Positions 1-5,188 of a DNA stretch of 5,297 nt are shown here, piece by piece (position 1 is the stretch's first letter; the number at the start of each line of letters is the position of its first letter). Origin of the DNA: Opitutia bacterium. GTDB taxonomy: Bacteria; Verrucomicrobiota; Verrucomicrobiia; Opitutales; Coraliomargaritaceae. The DNA lies in contig JABJQI010000039.1 in assembly GCA_018663485.1 (NCBI GenBank), positions 1 through 5,297 on the forward strand. The letters are read 5' to 3'. The notes beneath the pieces are model-generated. The model did not search any database and was not told the DNA's origin. It worked only from the letters and a program-made list of their open reading frames with translations. A program made the position numbers and the translations under genes.

Positions 1-1
1 C

Positions 2-487
2 TGGATCGATTCGAACCGAGAGTTCTTATTTGTGATCGAGCAAGAGAAGCGGGTGATCTCGTTTATCATCATCTTCATTATTTTGGTAGCGTCGTTCTCA
101 ATTGCGATTGCCTTGATGATGGCAGTGCTGCGCAAAACACGCGAAATTGGCCTGTTAGTCGCCATGGGCGGACGTCCGCATCAGGTGGCATATAGTTTTT
201 GTTTTCAGGGATTGGTGATTGGTGCGCTTGGCACTGCTGTGGGCATCGCGCTGGCAGTCATCTGCCTGCACTACCGTAGCCCGATACTTGCGGCTTACGC
301 GTGGCTGACAAATTCACAGGTCAACTTTCTCGGGCAGTATGATGTGTATGAGATTCCGGTTCATTATTTGATGACTGACTTTGTGGTCGTGACATGCTTT
401 GCGATTGTTATCTCGACATTGGCTGGCTTGTTGCCTGCATTGCGAGCCGCTCGATTGAAACCTGCTGATGCCTTGCGAAGTGAATAA
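2..487 (+). CDS. LolC/LolE-like (FtsX-domain) ABC transporter permease, 3' portion
   Basis: The frame is open to the left edge, so this is the C-terminal 161 residues of a longer protein (family members are usually about 400 aa); an internal GTG at 32 is not a credible start because the family motif begins upstream of it. The visible part matches the MacB/LolC-E FtsX domain: a W-x-x-N-x-x-F-L stretch followed by a charged EQEKR turn, a first membrane segment at about residues 18-42, the cytoplasmic K-T-R-E-I-G-L-L-x-A-M-G coupling-helix motif at 45-56, a second membrane segment at about 63-89, a periplasmic loop, a third segment at about 126-145, and the terminal L-P-A-L-R-A-A-R-L-K-P-A-D-A-L-R tail typical of these permeases. 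Such proteins sit in the inner membrane and, with a LolD ATPase, extract outer-membrane lipoproteins (or, in MacB-like relatives, drive other export). The ATPase gene overlaps its last 20 nt, which supports one transporter. Whether it is LolC, LolE or a Lol-like exporter cannot be decided from this fragment. Confidence 0.9.
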   Translation, partial: WIDSNREFLFVIEQEKRVISFIIIFIILVASFSIAIALMMAVLRKTREIGLLVAMGGRPHQVAYSFCFQGLVIGALGTAVGIALAVICLHYRSPILAAYAWLTNSQVNFLGQYDVYEIPVHYLMTDFVVVTCFAIVISTLAGLLPALRAARLKPADALRSE

Positions 488-1163
488 TTCAGACGATATA
501 ATTCTAGAGGCAAAACAGTTGGGGAAGTCTTTTCCCAGCCCAGAGGGAGCGATCTCGGTCTTAAATGGTGTCAATTTTAAGCTGCGACGCGGTGAGAGTG
601 TGAGTATCCGCGGCGAATCGGGCAGTGGTAAGTCCACTTTGTTGAATGTACTCTCAGGCTTGGAGAACACTGATGTCGGCGAGTTGTTGTGGAATGGGCA
701 GCAAGTGTCGGGGCGTTCGTTGTCGTGGTTAGCTGCACGCCGCACCAATTATATCGGCTTTGTGTTTCAATCGTATTACTTAGCACCAGAGCTAAATGCT
801 CTGGAGAATGTATTATTGGGCGCACGCATTGCAGGGCGTATTAATAGCACTGTGATTGATCGTGCGGAGGCGCTGTTGAAGCGTGTGGGAATGGGACATC
901 GCTTGCGGCATGGTTCTTCTAAACTTTCGGGGGGGGAGCGTCAGCGAGTTGCCGTGGCACGTGCGTTAATCAATGATCCACCGCTGGTACTAGCCGATGA
1001 ACCCACGGGCAATCTCGATGAGACGACCGGCGTGGCGGTCATGGATCTTTTGCTCGAACTCGCTGGTGAAGAAGCGAAGAGTTTGGTGCTGGTGACGCAC
1101 AATCCCGAATTTGCCAAACGCACGCAGCACCAGTTGACTTTGCATCTCGGGCAATTCAGTTAA
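468..1163 (+). CDS. lolD: LolD-like ABC transporter ATP-binding protein
   Basis: This 231-aa protein is a single ABC ATPase domain of normal LolD/MacB-ATPase length. Visible motifs in order: Walker A GESGSGKST (49-57), Q-loop glutamine 101 in VFQSYYLAPELNALENV, signature LSGGERQRVAVARAL (153-167), Walker B LVLADEPT (173-180) running into D-loop GNLD (181-184), and H-loop histidine 211 in LVTHNPE. The ADEPTGNLD string and the H-L-x-P-E-L-x-A-x-E-N-V-like Q-loop region are characteristic of the LolD/FtsE/MacB subfamily, which pairs with FtsX-domain permeases. It would act at the cytoplasmic face of the inner membrane, hydrolysing ATP to power lipoprotein release. The ATG at 468 overlaps the permease gene by 20 nt; a GTG at 480 is an alternative with an 8-nt overlap. 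Neither has a Shine-Dalgarno sequence, so translational coupling to the permease is likely. An 8-G run encodes part of the signature motif. The symbol rests on subfamily resemblance and neighbour. Confidence 0.93.
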   Translation: MPCEVNNSDDIILEAKQLGKSFPSPEGAISVLNGVNFKLRRGESVSIRGESGSGKSTLLNVLSGLENTDVGELLWNGQQVSGRSLSWLAARRTNYIGFVFQSYYLAPELNALENVLLGARIAGRINSTVIDRAEALLKRVGMGHRLRHGSSKLSGGERQRVAVARALINDPPLVLADEPTGNLDETTGVAVMDLLLELAGEEAKSLVLVTHNPEFAKRTQHQLTLHLGQFS

Positions 1164-1184
1164 TTTAAAGCAGTCACGACTAGT

Positions 1185-2240
1185 ATGGAGCATCGCAAAT
1201 TACGCATCGGATTTATTGGCGCGGGTGCAAATACGCGGCAGACGCACATTCCTGGATTTCATAAAATAGAAAATGTAGAACTTTCAGTGGTGGCTAATCG
1301 TAGCCGAGCGTCGGCTGAGAAGGTAGCAAAGGCAGACGGGATACAGCGCGCCGTGGATACATGGCAGGAGGTGGTGGCGGACCCGTCTTTGGATGCAATT
1401 TGTATTGGCACCTGGCCGAATATGCATGCGCAGTTGACGATTGCGGCGCTGGAAAGTGGCAAGCATGTGCTGTGCGAGGCGCGCATGGCTGCCAACCTAG
1501 AGGAGGCGCGGCGTATGTACGCGGTCACTCAAGCGCACCCAGATCTAGTAGCGCAGATTGTGCCAGCGCCTTTTTCGTTGGATTTCGATGAGACGATTCG
1601 TGCAATGATTGTTGCGGGTAAACTAGGTGACTTGCTGGAAATTCGGGTGGTGCACACTGGCGGGCAAGCGGCTTCGCCCGATGCGCCAATGATGTGGCGG
1701 CAGGAGCGCCGCTTGAGCGGTAATAATGTGCTGACGATGGGTATTATGCACGAGACAGTGCAGCGCTGGGTCGAGGATGAGCCAGAGTGGTTGATTGCAG
1801 ATGGTGCGGTATTTAAGGCCACTCGCTCGTATCCAGATATGACCGATGTAGTCAAGGTAGAGGTGCCTGATAGCTTAAGCATTTTGGGGCGCTTTGCGCA
1901 GAGCGGTGCACGCTTGGTGTATCATTTTAGCGGAGTCGAATCTGGCAAGCCACGAATGGAGTTTCGATTGAATGGGTCAAAGGGGGCGTTACGGTTTGAT
2001 GCATTTAAAAAGCAACTGCTCTATAGTGAGGCTGGTTCATCTCTGGAAACAAAGATCACTATTGCCCGAGGGCAAAGTCGCGGTTGGCAGGTCGAAGCGG
2101 ACTTTGTGAGATCGATTCGCACCCATACACCAGTCGAACTGACCACATTTGAGCAAGGCCTGCGTTATATGACATTTACTGAAATGGTCGCGCAGTCGTT
2201 AGCGAATCAGTCTGCCCGTGTGTTATGGCGGTCAGTTTAG
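1185..2240 (+). CDS. Gfo/Idh/MocA-family oxidoreductase with diverged catalytic motif
   Basis: This is a 351-aa protein of usual length for the family. The N-terminal Rossmann fold is clear: beta strand and glycine loop R-I-G-F-I-G-A-G-A-N-T-R (7-18), then T-H-I-P-G-F, the V-A-N-R-S-R second strand end (37-41) that would contact the NAD(P) ribose, D-A-I-C-I-G-T-W-P-N-M-H (70-81), and H-V-L-C-E-A-R-M-A (94-102). The last segment is where most members carry C-E-K-P; here Lys and Pro are replaced by Ala and Arg. The C-terminal half has the family's alpha/beta domain with M-G-I-M-H-E (185-190) in place of the usual D-x-G-x-H. Members oxidise or reduce sugars and cyclitols, or act on related substrates; with the Lys missing the reaction here cannot be stated. 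The ATG at 1185 lies 21 nt after the ATPase stop, has no clear Shine-Dalgarno sequence and starts just ahead of the Rossmann strand, so it is probably correct. It is probably co-transcribed with the ABC genes, though no functional link is evident. Confidence 0.92.
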   Translation: MEHRKLRIGFIGAGANTRQTHIPGFHKIENVELSVVANRSRASAEKVAKADGIQRAVDTWQEVVADPSLDAICIGTWPNMHAQLTIAALESGKHVLCEARMAANLEEARRMYAVTQAHPDLVAQIVPAPFSLDFDETIRAMIVAGKLGDLLEIRVVHTGGQAASPDAPMMWRQERRLSGNNVLTMGIMHETVQRWVEDEPEWLIADGAVFKATRSYPDMTDVVKVEVPDSLSILGRFAQSGARLVYHFSGVESGKPRMEFRLNGSKGALRFDAFKKQLLYSEAGSSLETKITIARGQSRGWQVEADFVRSIRTHTPVELTTFEQGLRYMTFTEMVAQSLANQSARVLWRSV

Positions 2241-2340
2241 GCGATCGGTTCAAATTTTTGGAAATAGCTGGTTTTTTTTATGAGCTAGTGGCATAGCATG
2301 GCTTCACTTTTCCTGATCGCAGTGATAGACTCTTTAAAAA
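2241..2340 (+). other. Intergenic spacer with T8 tract
   Basis: This 100-nt spacer separates the oxidoreductase from the uncharacterised gene. It holds a run of eight T (2272-2279), but no strong GC-rich stem lies directly before it: the best dyad places the T run in the loop (TAGCT 2265-2269 against AGCTA 2283-2287), so I do not call an intrinsic terminator. Its right half carries the promoter listed separately. Confidence 0.6.
2303..2331 (+). promoter_or_regulatory. Candidate extended -10 promoter for the 465-aa gene
   Basis: A -35-like TTCACT (2303-2308, four of six matches to TTGACA) is followed after exactly 17 nt by TAGACT (2326-2331, four of six matches to TATAAT), preceded by TGA at 2323-2325, giving an extended -10 TGn element. 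Initiation six to seven bases after the -10 would fall at about 2337-2338, only about 3 nt before the ATG at 2341. The match is to the general bacterial housekeeping consensus; the true consensus of this organism is unknown. Confidence 0.4.
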
Positions 2341-3738
2341 ATGGTAGAACGTACAATCCTAAGCACATTCGAAAAGGCCTTAGCCCTTAATCTTGATCCG
2401 AGTAAGTACGGTGTCTTTGCCGAAATCGGAGCCGGGCAGGAAACCGCCAATTGGTTTTTCCGTGTCTCTGCAAGTGCAGGCACAGTGGCCAAAACAATTT
2501 CTGCGTACGACATGAAGATGAGTGATGCCTTGTATGGTAAGACTTCGCGCTACGTATCTCAGTCGCGTCTGCATTCTATGTTGGAATATGAGTATGGCTT
2601 GATGGAGGAACGGCTAGGGCCATCACGTGGAGATGACACGACCTTTTTCTCGTTCTGTAATACCGTTCGTGCTCGGGGCTACAAGGATACGGCAGAGTGT
2701 CATGGTTGGTTGGGCGTGCGATTGCAGTTGAAGCCGAATACACCACCTTGCGAGATTGTGCTGCATTTACGTCTGCTGGATGAGAGCAGTCAGGATCAAA
2801 TGGATGCGCTTGGCAAAGTCGGCGTTAATTTGATTCATGCGGCGTTTTACTATAGGGACAGTTTACAGAGCTTCGTGGAGTCGTTGGCGGATGGTCTGGT
2901 TGCTGGTCGAGTCGAAGTGGATATGCTGCGTTTTAGCGGAGAAGGGTTTCGCTATGTGGATAATCGTCTCTGTGCGCTGCAGTTGGTGCAAAGTGGTCTG
3001 ACGGATGCTGCAATGTTTAACAAGGACGGGGAAGTGGTGCAGGCCGCAGATGCGCTTTATAAACGACCGATCTTGTTGCTGAGGGGTAGCTTTAAGCCAG
3101 TGTTGAAGTTGCACTTGGATATGATTCGTCAGTCGCGGGCGGTGTTCTCGAATGTAATGACCGATGAACAGCAAGAGCGAGCGATCGAAGTCTGTGAGAT
3201 CAGTATGAATAATTTGTTGCGTGATGGTTCGGTGGATCACGGTGATTTCCTGGATCGCGCGGATGCGCTACAGGCCTTGGACAAGACAGTGCTGATTTCC
3301 CGCAGTGCAGAGTTTCACCGTATTGCGACTTATTTGAGCCGCTATACCGCTGAGCCGATTGCGATCATTTTGAGCATTGGCTTGCTCAATGAGCTGTTCA
3401 AAGAGAAATGGTCGGAGAACTTGGCAGGTGGTATTTTAGAGTCCTTCGGGCGGTTGTTTAAAAATCGTGTGCAACTTTTTGTCTATCCTTGGCACAATAC
3501 CAAGAGTCTAGAGCTGGTAACAGTGGACAATTTCAAGGCACCGGAGAATTGGCAGTTTTTTTACCAGCACTTATTACAAAATGGCCGTATTCGCCCAATT
3601 GGAGTGGGGGATCCGGCATTGCTGGCGATGACCAGCCGCAAGGCAATGAAGCTGATCGAGGCTGGCGGCAGTGACTGGCAACATTGGGTGCCGAAACAGG
3701 CGCAACAAATGGTACGGCGCATGCAGGCGGACAGCTGA
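2341..3738 (+). CDS. Conserved protein of unknown function, FAEIGAGQE/SAYDM family
   Basis: A 465-aa protein without signal peptide, evident membrane segment, or any cofactor motif I can name. The N-terminus carries hallmark blocks: N-L-D-P-S-K-Y-G-V-F-A-E-I-G-A-G-Q-E (17-34), A-G-T-V-A-K-T-I-S-A-Y-D-M (46-58), S-D-A-L-Y-G (61-66), R-Y-V-S-Q-S-R-L (70-77), then T-T-F-F-S-F-C-N-T-V (100-109) and H-G-W-L-G-V-R (121-127). Later blocks are R-V-E-V-D-M-L-R-F-S-G (190-200), V-D-N-R-L (206-210) and I-L-L-L-R-G-S-F-K-P-V (244-254). I recognise these blocks as a widespread, highly conserved bacterial family; from memory its members are often labelled TonB-dependent receptor or nicotinamide-nucleotide adenylyltransferase, and neither label fits: there is no export signal, no plug or barrel pattern, and no HxGH motif. 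The start is fixed: an in-frame TAA at 2335-2337 lies just before the ATG, and no other start precedes FAEIGAGQE. No Shine-Dalgarno sequence is present. It appears to be a single-gene unit with its own promoter and a large gap downstream. Function unknown; probably cytoplasmic. Confidence 0.93.
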   Translation: MVERTILSTFEKALALNLDPSKYGVFAEIGAGQETANWFFRVSASAGTVAKTISAYDMKMSDALYGKTSRYVSQSRLHSMLEYEYGLMEERLGPSRGDDTTFFSFCNTVRARGYKDTAECHGWLGVRLQLKPNTPPCEIVLHLRLLDESSQDQMDALGKVGVNLIHAAFYYRDSLQSFVESLADGLVAGRVEVDMLRFSGEGFRYVDNRLCALQLVQSGLTDAAMFNKDGEVVQAADALYKRPILLLRGSFKPVLKLHLDMIRQSRAVFSNVMTDEQQERAIEVCEISMNNLLRDGSVDHGDFLDRADALQALDKTVLISRSAEFHRIATYLSRYTAEPIAIILSIGLLNELFKEKWSENLAGGILESFGRLFKNRVQLFVYPWHNTKSLELVTVDNFKAPENWQFFYQHLLQNGRIRPIGVGDPALLAMTSRKAMKLIEAGGSDWQHWVPKQAQQMVRRMQADS

Positions 3739-3754
3739 TTTGTCGTGCTGTATT

Positions 3755-3770
3755 TCTGGCTGCGGCCAGA
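3755..3770 (+). terminator. Weak terminator-like hairpin after the 465-aa gene
   Basis: A perfect 6-bp stem TCTGGC (3755-3760) and GCCAGA (3765-3770) encloses a TGCG tetraloop 16 nt past the stop codon. The following bases (CATTCAGTTTCT) are only moderately T-rich, so it could be a weak intrinsic terminator or a 3'-end-protecting hairpin. Confidence 0.4.
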
Positions 3771-3842
3771 CATTCAGTTTCTAAAGGGAGCTAAAAACAT
3801 CATAATTGTTGGCTTGCTGCGTTGTTCACGAGTTGCTTGCAG

Positions 3843-3875
3843 GGTCTGTCTGCATTGGGACTGTGCAGGCAGCCC
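3843..3875. repeat. Imperfect inverted repeat (stem-loop)
   Basis: CTGTCTGCA (3846-3854) pairs with TGCAGGCAG (3864-3872), nine pairs including one G-T wobble, around a 9-nt loop. Beyond one mismatch (3845/3873) two more G-C pairs (3843-3844 with 3874-3875) extend the stem. No T tract follows on either strand, so it is not a typical intrinsic terminator; it may be an RNA structure or a protein-binding dyad. Confidence 0.55.
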
Positions 3876-3993
3876 ACACTATGTTTTCGGTGGCGCAGGA
3901 TTTAGAATTTAATTTTAGACGCGACCTTAGAACAGAGGTTCAGACTGGGCTGCGACGAAACACACATAATAGTGTTATTTTAATCTAAAATGT

Positions 3994-4144
3994 GGCCGAA
4001 GTGGATGCACAAAAACCCCCTAAACTGTTTCAGCGCATCCCTTCGGGCCGTGTCATACGAAATACCCATAAATCAGTATGACATGGAGCAAAGTATGCTG
4101 CGCATTAATAATGCGCGAATTATAATAATAGTCCTTTGGGACTA
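3994..4144 (+). ncRNA. Candidate structured RNA: four adjacent hairpins
   Basis: Four stems follow each other. Stem 1: 3994-4008 (GGCCGAAGTGGATGC) pairs with 4035-4049 (GCATCCCTTCGGGCC), fourteen pairs with single-base bulges at T4002 and G4047, around a 26-nt loop. Stem 2: 4048-4058 (CCGTGTCATAC) pairs with 4076-4086 (GTATGACATGG), eleven pairs with one G-T wobble and a 17-nt loop; it competes with stem 1 only for bases 4048-4049. Stem 3: GCGCATT (4100-4106) pairs with AATGCGC (4110-4116). Stem 4: TAGTCC (4129-4134) pairs with GGACTA (4139-4144), loop TTTG. The array lies just upstream of the methyltransferase gene. It could be a small RNA gene, a cis-regulatory leader, or a repeat-derived palindrome cluster; I recognise no Rfam class. 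Strand and transcription are inferred, since dyads look alike on both strands. Confidence 0.35.
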
Positions 4145-4164
4145 ATTTGTCGTATAAATATGCT
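4136..4164 (+). promoter_or_regulatory. Weak candidate promoter for the methyltransferase gene
   Basis: TTGGGA (4136-4141) and TATGCT (4159-4164) are separated by 17 nt, each matching four of six consensus bases, in a strongly A+T-rich setting; TATAAA at 4153-4158 is an alternative -10. Initiation would fall near 4171, about 20 nt before the ATG at 4192. The -35 overlaps the fourth hairpin of the structured array, which could make the two mutually regulatory. If this promoter is used, the array is not part of the methyltransferase mRNA. Confidence 0.25.
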
Positions 4165-4183
4165 AAAGTATTTGTTAAAAATT

Positions 4184-4207
4184 ATGTTTGAATGTCTTGT
4201 AGTCTGA
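4184..4207 (+). other. Possible 7-codon upstream ORF overlapping the methyltransferase start
   Basis: ATG at 4184 opens M-F-E-C-L-V-V followed by TGA at 4205-4207, in a different frame from the gene and overlapping its first 16 nt. It has no Shine-Dalgarno sequence. If used, it would favour initiation or re-initiation at the internal ATG 4231, 23 nt past the stop. It may equally be chance. Confidence 0.15.
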
Positions 4208-4992
4208 CTATCATTCGGCACAAAGCAGACATGGCCATCATCTGGAGTCAAACAATCGAAGCAAATCATTATGAAGTACGCTCAGCGGGAGCGACGCTGC
4301 GCCTGTATCGCAATGGCGTGAATCATTCGCAGTGGAATCCGAACCGGCCATTGTCTGGTTGCATTTGGGATTTGATTGCGCTTCCGGCTCTGTATCGGCC
4401 AAAGGGTAGTATCGAGAGTGTACTGATGCTTGGCTTCGGAGCAGGTACTGTGGCGCGTAAACTACGTGAGCTGGTTCAGCCTGAGCATATTGTGGGTATT
4501 GATTTAGACCCGATTCATCTGAGTATCGCAGATGGTTATTTTGAATGTGCCGAAGGTTGTGAACTGGTTGCTGCGGATGCGGTCGAGTGGGTGCAAGAAG
4601 AGTCTGCCGAACCGGATCGAGCGATGTTTGATATGATTGTCGATGATCTGTATGGAGAGGAAGAGCAGATTGCGGTTCGCTGTGCGCCGCTGGATTTGGA
4701 GTGGTGCCAGGATTTGGCAAAGTTGGTTAAGCCCGGCGGCATGCTGGTCTTTAATATGATCGAACCGCGAAAGGTGGCGCATTTGCCGCCGATGACAGAT
4801 GCGACGCTGCGTGCACAATTTCCATACGCGAAAGTTTTTCGGATGGCAGGCTACGAGAATCGTATCGTGGCGTTTAGTGGCAGTGCCTTGGAGGGCAGTG
4901 TATTTAAGAGTCAGTTGCGCGACATCTTGCGCAGTTATCCGCGCTGTCGAGGTGTCGAGCAGCGCTACATTGTATCGAGTCCGAAACGCTGA
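4192..4992 (+). CDS. Spermidine-synthase-like class I SAM-dependent methyltransferase-fold protein
   Basis: A 266-aa Rossmann-like SAM-binding protein. Motif I is S-V-L-M-L-G-F-G-A-G-T-V-A (76-88), motif II acidic strand end I-V-G-I-D-L-D-P (100-107), then C-E-L-V-A-A-D-A-V-E-W-V (123-134) for adenine contact, F-D-M-I-V-D-D-L-Y-G-E-E (146-157), and L-V-K-P-G-G-M-L-V-F-N (178-188). The order and the V-D-D-L-Y-G block resemble spermidine-synthase-like proteins, but the full N-terminal beta-barrel domain of true aminopropyltransferases is missing, and the D-S-x-D-P gate motif reads D-D-L-Y-G, so polyamine synthesis is unlikely. The substrate is unknown and the protein is probably cytoplasmic. 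The start is uncertain: ATG 4192 gives 13 extra, poorly characteristic residues; ATG 4231 (M-A-I-I-W-S-Q) is a good alternative. Neither has a Shine-Dalgarno sequence. A 7-codon frame (4184-4207) overlaps the first start. The gene stands alone after the hairpin-rich spacer and converges with the right-edge gene. Confidence 0.9.
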   Translation: MSCSLTIIRHKADMAIIWSQTIEANHYEVRSAGATLRLYRNGVNHSQWNPNRPLSGCIWDLIALPALYRPKGSIESVLMLGFGAGTVARKLRELVQPEHIVGIDLDPIHLSIADGYFECAEGCELVAADAVEWVQEESAEPDRAMFDMIVDDLYGEEEQIAVRCAPLDLEWCQDLAKLVKPGGMLVFNMIEPRKVAHLPPMTDATLRAQFPYAKVFRMAGYENRIVAFSGSALEGSVFKSQLRDILRSYPRCRGVEQRYIVSSPKR

Positions 4993-5188
4993 GTTCGGCT
5001 CGCATCGCTAGAGTGCTGAGTTGCTTGCGGTTGGGCGCCACGCCCGATCTATGGGGTGTCAGGAGTAAGCACAGCACTGAGGAGATCAGGATATCGTCGG
5101 TGCGAGACTCGGTTGCAGATCCGCTTAAACCTTATTCCCGCTCCTGCCGTCCTAAATCAAACTAACCGCATTGTGGTTAACAGGTGCC
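4993..5188. other. Convergent intergenic spacer
   Basis: This 196-nt spacer lies between two genes facing each other. It holds a compact GGGCG/CGCCC hairpin (5033-5037 with 5041-5045) nested inside a distant 7-bp dyad, AGTGCTG (5012-5018) with CAGCACT (5072-5078), and the - strand terminator listed separately. No clear + strand intrinsic terminator for the methyltransferase gene is visible. Confidence 0.6.
5153..5179 (-). terminator. Probable intrinsic terminator of the right-edge gene
   Basis: Reading the - strand, ten bases after the TGA stop comes TAACCAC (5179-5173), loop AAT, GCGGTTA (5169-5163), a 7-bp stem with one G-T wobble, followed at once by the T-rich GTTTGATTT (5162-5154). Position just behind a stop codon and the T-rich tail on only this strand support a Rho-independent terminator for the cytochrome-like gene. 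Confidence 0.6.

Larger units (their letters stand above)
3739..4191 (+). other. 453-nt gene-free region rich in inverted repeats
   Basis: No convincing protein gene lies here on either strand; the longest open frame (60 codons from a TTG) has no protein-like character. The region becomes A+T-rich toward its right half. It contains a sequence of good dyads: 3755-3770, 3843-3875, 3994-4049, 4048-4086, 4100-4116 and 4129-4144, the last four with almost no space between them. It ends in an A+T-rich stretch (about 4117-4191) holding the probable promoter of the methyltransferase gene. No tRNA, known riboswitch or IS end is recognisable. Confidence 0.75.

Noticed and set aside
314..748. 144-codon - strand open frame across the permease-ATPase junction
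   Set aside because: It is antisense to two well-supported genes and shows no recognisable domain.
2265..2287. T8 tract with flanking TAGCT/AGCTA considered as an intrinsic terminator for the oxidoreductase gene
   Set aside because: The T run falls in the loop and not after the stem, and the stem is only 5 bp and A/T-rich.
3806..3988. 60-codon + strand open frame starting with TTG in the long spacer
   Set aside because: It has no Shine-Dalgarno sequence or ATG start, no domain-like pattern, and it contains the 3843-3875 hairpin; it is best explained as chance.
4052..4082. GTCATAC/GTATGAC inverted repeat considered as terminal inverted repeats of a miniature transposable element
   Set aside because: The interior is only 17 nt, no target duplication is visible, and the arms extend as an RNA-like stem with a G-T wobble.
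4238..4720. 160-codon - strand open frame inside the methyltransferase gene
   Set aside because: It is antisense to a gene with clear SAM-binding motifs, and its Gln/His/Pro/Ser-rich composition is typical of a shadow frame.
3830..5028. Direct repeat GAGTTGCTTGC at 3830-3840 and 5018-5028 flanking the methyltransferase gene, considered as att-like or element ends
   Set aside because: An 11-base match in a window of this size is expected a few times by chance, and there is no integrase, transposase or longer flanking similarity.
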